Below, one piece after another: positions 1-5,015 of a DNA stretch of 5,015 bases; position 1 is the first letter of the stretch, and each line of letters starts with the position of its first letter. The notes under the pieces are model-generated. The model was not told where the DNA came from. It worked only from the letters and a program-made list of their open reading frames with translations, and did no database searches. The DNA is from Deltaproteobacteria bacterium (GTDB taxonomy: Bacteria > Myxococcota > XYA12-FULL-58-9 > JAUUZB01). The stretch is from assembly GCA_030590185.1 (NCBI GenBank), contig JAUUZB010000433.1:1-5015 (forward strand). The letters run 5' to 3'. Position numbers and translations under genes: made by a program.

Positions 1-2023
1 CCACCGCATCCCCCTCGGCGATGCAGCGGTTCAAGCGGTAGCCGTAGGAGGCGATGGTGGCGGGGGACATCTCGGTGGGGATGGACGCGTCCGGGTCCTC
101 ATCCACCACCAGGCACTTGAACTGGCTGTGGTGGGTCATGCCGGACCAGCCGGAGCCCTCCTCCCAGAGGGCGGCGAAGTCCATGCCGATGGGGGGGAAC
201 TGCAGCTCCCATTGGGAATCCCTTTGGCGGCCGCAACGGCGCCAATAACCGCCGTCATCGGGGCCGTAATCCAGGGCCGCCCTGTCCTCGATGGCGACGG
301 TGGCGTCGGCGACCCGCGACTTCTCTGCGATGACGTAAGAGCCGTAGTCGTCACCGGCGGCGGGGGCCTCGTACCACCCGCTGTGCAGCTCGGCGTAGTA
401 GGCGAAAACATTAAAGGGGCCTTGGTCGCTGCGCATGTTGGGACCCAGATCCCGCATGCTCCACTCCTCCACGTCCGCGACGCCGTTGTCGTTGTAGTCC
501 ATGCGGGGGTCGTGACAGAGCTTGGTAAGGCGATTGAGCTCGGCGGCGACGAGCTGTCGGCCGTAGGCGGGGTAGCCGTTGGCGTTCCAGATGGCGCTCA
601 GGATGATGTCGTTGTCGTTGCGATCGCTCTCGTAGAGATCCAGCGGGACGTCGAGGGACACCTCGCTGGTCTCCCCTGCCTCGTTTTGCAGCACAAACCT
701 GTCAATCGTCCGCAGGGCACAACGGGCGTTGGTGTGCAGGGCCGGGTCGTCGGATTCGAGGGAGATGCGGGCGCTCTCCCGCATCCAACCGTCCTCGTCA
801 CGATCGCATTCGAAGGGTCCGACATCGGCGCTCAGGGAGTAGTAGTAGCCCGGCTCGGTCTGACAGATGCAGGCGCCGGTGAGGGTGGGCCAGGGCCAGC
901 GGTCGACCTCGCCGGTGGCGTCGCAGGGTGGGCAGGGCTCGCAACGGGTTCCGCCCCACAGGGCGTAGGGGCCGCAGTCCACCCGGCAAAAGGCGTCGGT
1001 GCTGTCGGTGGGGTCGGCGCATTCTTCACCATCGGCGCAGGTGATCTCGGCGCAGGTTACGACCGGCCGGCACCCGTCGCTGTCCTCGTTTTCGATGTAG
1101 CCCGCGGCGCAGCCGGTGCAGTGACCGTTGGGCTCATCCTCACAGCCGCGGTTGGCGGCGGCGCAGCTGAGCTCGGCGCAGGTGACTGGAACCTCACAGG
1201 CGCTGGACTCGTTGTTCTCCAGGAAGCCATCCTGGCAATCCCCACACTGGGCGCCCGCATCCACCAGGATACAGTAGCGGTGCTCGGCTTCGCAGTCGGC
1301 GAGGATGCTGCCGTCCGCCGGGGCAGGATCGCAGACCGCACTCTCCTGCGGCACGCAGACGCCGTTGGATTCCACGAAGCTCGCCATGCACCCCGGGTCG
1401 CAGGCGGCGTGGCTGTGGGAACCGGCCTCGTTACATTCCCGGTTGGCCGCTAGGCAATCGAGATCGGCGCAGGGGATCGCCGGCACACAGGCGTCATCCT
1501 CGGCCACGTAGCCTACGAAACACTCGCCACACGTGGCGCTGTCGCCAGCGGCGTTGCACACCCGGAAGAGGTCGTCGCAGCCTGGCTTGATCGAGCCGGG
1601 GGTGCCGGTCTCACCGCAGTTGGGCTGCAGGCAGGTGCCGTTTTCATCGAAGTAACCACTGTCGCAGTTACCACAATAGGCGTCAGCGTGGGCGGCGGCC
1701 GGAACACAGACGCGATGGTCGCCGGCGCAGGCGAGGCTAGCGCAGGTCACCACCACCACACATTCGCCAGCGCTCTCACGGAAGCCGTCTGCGCACCCGC
1801 CGCAAACGGCGTCCTCGGCGGAGGCTACGCATTGACGGTTCTCGGCCTCGCATTCGCCCAGGATGCTGTCCGCATCGTCCGCGATGCAGTTGGGGATCGG
1901 CTCGAGGCACTCCTCGGTCTCCTCGTCCCAAACCTCCGGCGCGGTGCACTCCGGATCCTCTTCCTTGGTGCAGCCGGCCGCGAGGACCACCGCCAGGCAT
2001 GCAGCGATATTGATCTTCTTCAT
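1..2023 (-). CDS. Cysteine-rich repeat lipoprotein with EF-hand-like loop, C-terminus outside window
   Basis: An ATG at 2023-2021 opens a frame with no stop down to the left edge, giving 674 visible residues. The start is supported by a classic lipoprotein signal (MKKINIAACLAVVLAAGC) with Cys18 as the lipidated residue. Thr19 follows it, so outer-membrane sorting is expected under the E. coli +2 rule. Residues 46-361 are seven six-cysteine modules. A CEPCPPC cluster (361-367) and CIC (385-387) follow. Residues 407-520 hold three Asp/Asn-rich segments, one a full EF-hand loop (509-520). Residues 521-674 form a Trp/Tyr-rich domain with MTHHSQFKC at 629-637. The style matches secreted Cys-rich proteins common in Myxococcota-type bacteria, but I do not recognise the family and assign no function. 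It probably sits on the cell surface, rigidified by disulfides and calcium. It likely shares a transcript with the helical protein upstream. Confidence 0.93.
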   Translation of the reverse strand, partial: MKKINIAACLAVVLAAGCTKEEDPECTAPEVWDEETEECLEPIPNCIADDADSILGECEAENRQCVASAEDAVCGGCADGFRESAGECVVVVTCASLACAGDHRVCVPAAAHADAYCGNCDSGYFDENGTCLQPNCGETGTPGSIKPGCDDLFRVCNAAGDSATCGECFVGYVAEDDACVPAIPCADLDCLAANRECNEAGSHSHAACDPGCMASFVESNGVCVPQESAVCDPAPADGSILADCEAEHRYCILVDAGAQCGDCQDGFLENNESSACEVPVTCAELSCAAANRGCEDEPNGHCTGCAAGYIENEDSDGCRPVVTCAEITCADGEECADPTDSTDAFCRVDCGPYALWGGTRCEPCPPCDATGEVDRWPWPTLTGACICQTEPGYYYSLSADVGPFECDRDEDGWMRESARISLESDDPALHTNARCALRTIDRFVLQNEAGETSEVSLDVPLDLYESDRNDNDIILSAIWNANGYPAYGRQLVAAELNRLTKLCHDPRMDYNDNGVADVEEWSMRDLGPNMRSDQGPFNVFAYYAELHSGWYEAPAAGDDYGSYVIAEKSRVADATVAIEDRAALDYGPDDGGYWRRCGRQRDSQWELQFPPIGMDFAALWEEGSGWSGMTHHSQFKCLVVDEDPDASIPTEMSPATIASYGYRLNRCIAEGDAV
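464..499 (-). other. EF-hand / dockerin-type calcium-binding loop
   Basis: Lipoprotein residues 509-520 read DYNDNGVADVEE. Loop positions 1 (D509), 3 (N511), 5 (N513), 9 (D517) and 12 (E520) carry oxygen ligands, and Gly514 is at position 6. This fits the canonical 12-residue EF-hand consensus. Only one complete loop is seen, so it may be structural rather than regulatory. Confidence 0.75.
608..805 (-). other. Asp-rich segments resembling thrombospondin type 3-like calcium motifs
   Basis: Two short acidic stretches of the lipoprotein, DRDEDGW at residues 407-413 and DRNDND at 467-472, bracket this region. The first has the DxDxDG pattern of calcium loops in extracellular bacterial proteins and could stand as a half EF-hand. 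The second is weaker. With the full EF-hand loop about 40 residues later, they suggest that this part of the protein binds calcium. Between them is a Ser/Asp-rich, probably beta-strand segment (414-466). Confidence 0.45.
941..1888 (-). repeat. Seven six-cysteine modules in two alternating types (A-B-A-B-A-B-B)
   Basis: These are protein-level repeats in the lipoprotein. Type A has spacing C-x11/12-C-x6-C-x8-C-x2-C-x10/12-C at residues 46-88, 136-179 and 231-276, with a GSI/DSI turn before the second Cys. Type B has spacing C-x4-C-x5/6-C-x7/10-C-x2/3-C-x10/12-C at 94-131, 185-223, 282-318 and 324-361, usually opening CAxLxC or CAEIxC. Both types share a following 'GF/GY-x-E' segment. Six cysteines per module imply three disulfides in a small EGF-like knot. 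The copies are well diverged in DNA, so the array is old. Confidence 0.85.
1970..2023 (-). other. Lipoprotein signal peptide and lipobox
   Basis: Residues 1-18 have two lysines (2, 3), a short hydrophobic core (4-16) and cleavage motif L14-A15-A16-G17-C18. Alanine replaces the more usual leucine at -3, which is tolerated in many lipoproteins. At 18 residues the signal is short but typical. Cys18 is the predicted diacylglycerol attachment site. The next residues (TKEEDPE) are charged and look like a flexible tether. Confidence 0.85.
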
Positions 2024-2028
2024 GACGA

Positions 2029-5015
2029 TCACAGCTCCGTGAAGTCGGTGTAGAAGAGGTAGAGGCGAATGTCGGTCAGGGAGCTCAACAAGATGTCGTC
2101 GTTGACGAACTCATCCTTGGTGTTGAGCACCAACTCCCAACCGGTGTTGACCAGGGGCCGGTCACGGAGTCGCTCGTTGCGATAGAGCTCATCCGGGAAG
2201 ACCCGCTCGCCGTTGAAGAACGGATCCACCACCGCGGTCCGCTTGGGGAAGGCGAAGAAGGCCTTGTCACCGCTGACCGAACGAACCACGCCGGTGCCGC
2301 GTTGCAGGACATAAAGCCGCCCGAGATCATCGCCGACGTCCTCACCGATGATCTCACCCTCGATATAGAGAACCTTGTGGTTGCGGGTCAGCGGTGAGAC
2401 CCGATCGAGGTAAGTGGAAAACGGCATGGTGAGGTAACCCCGGTTGTCGAGTAACGCCACGTCCGCGAGGCGCTCCCGCAGCAGTGCGGTGCGCTGCTGC
2501 TCCGTTAGGGCGACGCTGTTTTCGCTGAGCTTGGGGATGCCGAGGATGTCGTCGCGCAGGGAGAGGACCTCCACCCGGGTGTCGGGTAGGCCATAGAGCT
2601 CCTGGAATTCGACGAAGGCCTCATCGAGCTCCGCCAGATAGCCCTCCAGGGAATAGTCCCCGTGGCTGACCATGCGGATCAGGAAGAGCTTGTCGAGGGC
2701 CGCGTAGCTCTGGCTGGTGTAGTACTCGTAGACCTTGGTGGCCTTGTAGGCCTCACGCAGGGCAGAGTGGAAAGTTCGGTCGGCGGTGATGATGGCGTCG
2801 TTGCGGTAGATGCGAACGTTCGGATCATTGCGCGCCGCCTCGATGTTGATCGCGAGCTCGATGGTGTCCGTCTGCCCCGACATCAGGCCGATGGCTTCGT
2901 TGCGCAGCTTTTGAATGTTGGAGATGGCGAGCTGCACACCGTATTGCACCTTGAGGGCCTCGAGATGGGTCTCGGCGACCTGCCGGGCGAAGTCCTTGAT
3001 CTGGTACCGGGTGTCGATCTTCAGGGCGACGCACTCCTGCTCGATCTCCACATAGACGATCGCCTCCTCCATCTCCGCCACCACGGTCTCCAGGGCCCAA
3101 CGGGCCGCGTCGATGACGGTGATGCCGATGATCATGATACCGCCGAAGCCGGCGTAAGAGGTGGCGGCGGCGGCGGCGGTGGGACAGCTATTGGACGTAC
3201 CCACCGTGCAGTCGGCGTAGTCGGTCAAGTCGTGGACGAAGGACATCGTTCGTTCGAGGTAGGCGATGAGGTTATCCAACCCGCGGATGAGAGCGTCGAG
3301 GCCGGTGATCACCTGACCCATGGCGATGCGGAAGGTGAGGAAGTCGTGGATGCGCCCACACTGCTCCTGCATCAAGGAGTTGGCGTCATAGATGGAGGCG
3401 ATGAGGTTGCGCTGGGCCAGCTTGACCTGCTCGAACTCGAGTTGGGCGATCTCGAGCTCCGCCATGCCGTCGTGCAGGTCGCCGTTGCCCATCAAGCCGC
3501 AGGGGTCGCCGATGAGGCTGGCCCGTTCATTGAGGTGGGCGTACCTGGGGATCGCCGGGAAGACTTCGATGTCGCTCCCGCTCCCGACGGTGAAGGTGCC
3601 ACAGATATCACCGAGGGAACCTTCGTACTCGTCGGTGATCGACGCCAGCTCCGCCTGGAAGAGCGCCGCGTCGGTCTCAAAGGCGCGATCATCCTCGAGG
3701 GCGATGATTTCCTTCTCCGCCGCGATCTCGACCTTTTGCATGGCGCGTTCCATCACCTTTTCAAAGGCGTTGTTGTCGTCGGGGGTCAGCGCCGGGAACG
3801 GGATGTAGTCCGGGGCATAGCCGAAGAAGGTCAGGTTGTCGGAGATGTCCGCGTAGGCGTTGCGCATGTCCAACAACGCCATGCGGTAGGTGAGCTGGGC
3901 CATCTCCACCTCGTGGACGATTTGCGCCACGTCCTCGTAGCTGGCCGCCTCCACCACCTTGAGCATCAAGCGCGCCAGGATGATCATCTCGAGGTAGGCG
4001 GAGGTGTAGGAGCGCTCGATCACCAGACGCGCCAGATCGGGTCGATTGAAGCCCTGATAGCGCTTGGCGATCTCCGAGAAGGTGCGGGTCTTTTGCGCCG
4101 AGGCGCGGATGAGCCGATTGAAATAGGAGCTCACCGTGCCCTGGGTGATGTATCCCTGGCCCGGCGGCAGCTCGCCGATGGAGGTCCAGACCACCGGGCT
4201 GAGCTTGTAAAAGCGGTCGAGGGTCATCTGGTAGTACTGGGCGGCGAGATAGAGACTGAACATCTCGTAGCCGGCACCGCCGGAGAGGTTGATCCCGTCT
4301 GGCTCGAACAGGGAGCCCTGGAAGGAGGCGAGGCTGACCCCAGCCAAATCGAAGCGCGACTTGAAGGCCGAGGTGTAGGCCTCGTCCCCCATCATGATCA
4401 GCACCTCGGCGTAGAGGCGCTCGAAGCCGTCATGGATGATCGGCGTCGCGACTCCGAAGACGAACTCCTCGCCGTAGGAGAAGCTGCGCACCAGGAACTC
4501 GCGCAGGATGCCCTTCGCCTCCACCGTCAGGTCGTCATAATAGGTGGTGTAGATGTGGGCGGCGCAGTCGACCCGGTCGCGGATCTCTTCGATGGCGGGT
4601 GGGTCGTAGCAGTAGGGGATTTGGTCCGAGCCCGGGATGCACATCTGGGGCGCGAAGCCGATGTTTTTGCCCGTGCGGTTGCGGAACTTGGTCTTGTAGC
4701 GGAAGGCGTCATCGATTTCGTTATCGAGGGGCTTGAACACCGCCTGGGCGACCTCTTCGCCGTAGAAGGTCTTGCCCTCCCTGAGGTCTAGGCGGTTGGT
4801 GTCGCAATAGACCTCGTTGGGATCGGTGCATTGCCAAACCGGGTCGATGCGGATCGAGTAGGAGGTGCTGACCTGCCAATCGGTGAGGGTCTGATTGCAG
4901 TTCTTCCGGGTCGTGGAGTCCGCGGCCAGGGTGGTCTGGCAGGCCTCGGCGTTGATCTCCTCCTGAGTGATGGCCTGGACCGTGAAGTACTGCACCCGGC
5001 TGCCTGCCGGGCAGG
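2029..5015 (-). CDS. Large helical secreted protein, N-terminus outside window; possible divergent TcA-like toxin subunit
   Basis: The frame is open from the right edge to a TGA at 2031-2029. A GTG at 4995 could start a 988-residue protein, but the frame continues upstream (…CPAGSR) and no signal peptide follows the GTG, so the true start probably lies outside. Numbering below is from that GTG. Residues 1-150 carry seven cysteines (19, 33, 56, 64, 119, 129, 144), suggesting disulfides and export. Residues 290-390 and 405-460 are charged helices. Residues 508-590 and 630-760 are long helices flanking a hydrophobic Ala/Gly-rich segment (606-628). Residues 861-988 look beta-rich and contain no cysteine. 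The helix, hydrophobic tip, helix, beta-sandwich order recalls the pore-forming and TcB-binding regions of TcA toxin subunits. That assignment is an inference, about 40% likely. Alternatives are another alpha-helical pore-former or a structural surface protein. It is co-directional with the lipoprotein gene 5 bases downstream. Confidence 0.9.
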   Translation of the reverse strand, partial: CPAGSRVQYFTVQAITQEEINAEACQTTLAADSTTRKNCNQTLTDWQVSTSYSIRIDPVWQCTDPNEVYCDTNRLDLREGKTFYGEEVAQAVFKPLDNEIDDAFRYKTKFRNRTGKNIGFAPQMCIPGSDQIPYCYDPPAIEEIRDRVDCAAHIYTTYYDDLTVEAKGILREFLVRSFSYGEEFVFGVATPIIHDGFERLYAEVLIMMGDEAYTSAFKSRFDLAGVSLASFQGSLFEPDGINLSGGAGYEMFSLYLAAQYYQMTLDRFYKLSPVVWTSIGELPPGQGYITQGTVSSYFNRLIRASAQKTRTFSEIAKRYQGFNRPDLARLVIERSYTSAYLEMIILARLMLKVVEAASYEDVAQIVHEVEMAQLTYRMALLDMRNAYADISDNLTFFGYAPDYIPFPALTPDDNNAFEKVMERAMQKVEIAAEKEIIALEDDRAFETDAALFQAELASITDEYEGSLGDICGTFTVGSGSDIEVFPAIPRYAHLNERASLIGDPCGLMGNGDLHDGMAELEIAQLEFEQVKLAQRNLIASIYDANSLMQEQCGRIHDFLTFRIAMGQVITGLDALIRGLDNLIAYLERTMSFVHDLTDYADCTVGTSNSCPTAAAAATSYAGFGGIMIIGITVIDAARWALETVVAEMEEAIVYVEIEQECVALKIDTRYQIKDFARQVAETHLEALKVQYGVQLAISNIQKLRNEAIGLMSGQTDTIELAINIEAARNDPNVRIYRNDAIITADRTFHSALREAYKATKVYEYYTSQSYAALDKLFLIRMVSHGDYSLEGYLAELDEAFVEFQELYGLPDTRVEVLSLRDDILGIPKLSENSVALTEQQRTALLRERLADVALLDNRGYLTMPFSTYLDRVSPLTRNHKVLYIEGEIIGEDVGDDLGRLYVLQRGTGVVRSVSGDKAFFAFPKRTAVVDPFFNGERVFPDELYRNERLRDRPLVNTGWELVLNTKDEFVNDDILLSSLTDIRLYLFYTDFTEL
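2032..2415 (-). other. C-terminal beta-sandwich-like domain of the large protein
   Basis: Residues 861-988 alternate hydrophobic strands with polar turns: 'HKVLYIEGEIIGEDVGDD', 'RLYVLQRGTGVVRSVSGD', 'KAFFAFP', 'GWELVLNTKDE' and the final 'LTDIRLYLFYTDF'. There are no cysteines here. The ending resembles the 'LNDI-x-L-x-I-x-YT' close of TcA subunits as I remember it, and the preceding 'HKVLYIEGEI' sits where TcA has its 'RRIKSVSVTIP' strand. A generic jelly-roll or carbohydrate-binding fold would also fit. Confidence 0.5.
2035..2038 (-). promoter_or_regulatory. Ribosome-binding site of the lipoprotein gene, inside the end of the upstream gene
   Basis: GGAG lies 11 bases before the ATG at 2023, slightly farther than optimal. 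It sits within the last sense codons of the upstream gene, and the stop TGA lies between it and the start. The layout (GGAG, TGA, 5 bases, ATG) suggests translational coupling. No better site is visible. Confidence 0.45.
3112..3180 (-). other. Hydrophobic Ala/Gly-rich segment between two helical arms
   Basis: Residues 606-628 comprise an alanine run, then SYAGFGGIMIIGITVI. This is the only uncharged, strongly hydrophobic stretch of membrane-spanning length in the visible protein. It follows two close cysteines (596 and 604), which could form a small disulfide loop. Helices on both sides make it look like the tip of a helical hairpin, as in alpha pore-forming toxins. A simple transmembrane anchor is the alternative. 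Confidence 0.6.
3163..3177 (-). repeat. GCC trinucleotide run encoding five alanines
   Basis: Five consecutive identical GCC codons encode Ala607-611 at the start of the hydrophobic segment, flanked by ACC (Thr) codons on both sides. Pure triplet runs can change length by slippage without breaking the frame. Confidence 0.8.

Larger units (their letters stand above)
2716..3771 (-). other. Long helical, coiled-coil-like region of the large protein
   Basis: Residues 409-760 (numbered from the GTG) are dominated by Ala, Glu, Leu, Gln, Lys and Arg with few prolines. They include 'KVMERAMQKVEIAAEKEI' near 413-430, 'AELEIAQLEFEQVKLAQRN' at 512-530 and 'FARQVAETHLEALKVQYG' at 669-686. The heptad-like spacing suggests long amphipathic helices. 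A short non-helical insert with two cysteines lies at 460-505, and the hydrophobic segment at 606-628 splits the helices into two arms. Confidence 0.65.

Noticed and set aside
1023..1190. Recurring 'CGGCGCAGGT' DNA words suggesting a nucleotide repeat array
   Set aside because: The words encode the repeated Thr-Cys-Ala motif of the cysteine modules. The DNA between them is diverged, so this is a protein-level repeat and not a CRISPR or satellite array.
128..1453. Plus-strand open frame of 441 codons opposite the lipoprotein gene
   Set aside because: The translation is low-complexity Val/Gly/Ala and lies opposite the cysteine repeats. The minus-strand lipoprotein, with signal peptide and regular cysteine spacing, is clearly the real gene.
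2662..4791. Long plus-strand open frame of 709 codons opposite the large protein
   Set aside because: It is a mirror of the real gene in high-GC DNA. The translation is an implausible run of Val, Gly, Asp, His and Leu with no domain or ribosome-binding support, while the minus-strand frame gives a sensible protein.
4993..4995. GTG as the true start of the large protein
   Set aside because: A weak AGG lies 7 bases before it, but the frame stays open to the window edge, a cysteine precedes it, and no signal peptide follows in a protein that looks exported.
5003..5015. Perfect short inverted repeat CCTGCC-G-GGCAGG at the right edge
   Set aside because: It lies within the open reading frame, has a single-base loop and no T-run, so it is not a terminator. 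It is probably chance in GC-rich coding DNA.

Overview
The window holds parts of two genes, both on the minus strand and tightly packed. An upstream gene (2029..5015) enters from the right edge without its N-terminus. It is followed, after only 5 bases, by a second gene (2023..1) that runs off the left edge without its C-terminus. Almost every base is coding. I see no RNA genes, mobile elements, CRISPR arrays, or promoter and terminator of convincing quality. By eye the GC content is roughly 60-65%, with strong G/C preference at third codon positions. High GC, a lipoprotein packed with six-cysteine repeats and Asp/Asn-rich calcium-loop motifs, and very large secreted proteins together suggest a Gram-negative bacterium of the Myxococcota/Bradymonadota (old Deltaproteobacteria) kind. 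That is an inference from style, not from a marker gene.

The upstream gene encodes at least 994 residues of a large, mostly alpha-helical protein. Its N-terminal third (as visible) has many cysteines. The middle has long charged helices, likely coiled coils, that flank an Ala/Gly-rich hydrophobic segment. The last 130 or so residues look like a beta-sandwich ending in an 'LTDIRLYLFYT' strand. This order of parts, and several short motif resemblances recalled from memory, point to a very divergent relative of the C-terminal half of TcA. TcA is the pore-forming, receptor-binding subunit of Tc (toxin complex) toxins. This is the most interesting hypothesis in the window and is unproven.

The downstream gene encodes a lipoprotein. 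It has a short signal peptide with an LAAGC cleavage site, then seven six-cysteine modules that alternate between two spacing types. These are followed by Asp-rich segments, including a textbook 12-residue EF-hand loop, and a C-terminal domain with an 'MTHHSQFKC' motif. The 5-base gap and the placement of its ribosome-binding site inside the upstream gene argue that the two proteins are translated from one message. They may work together at the cell surface, with the lipoprotein as an outer-membrane anchor, adaptor or accessory of the helical protein. No TcB/TcC-like partner is visible in the window.
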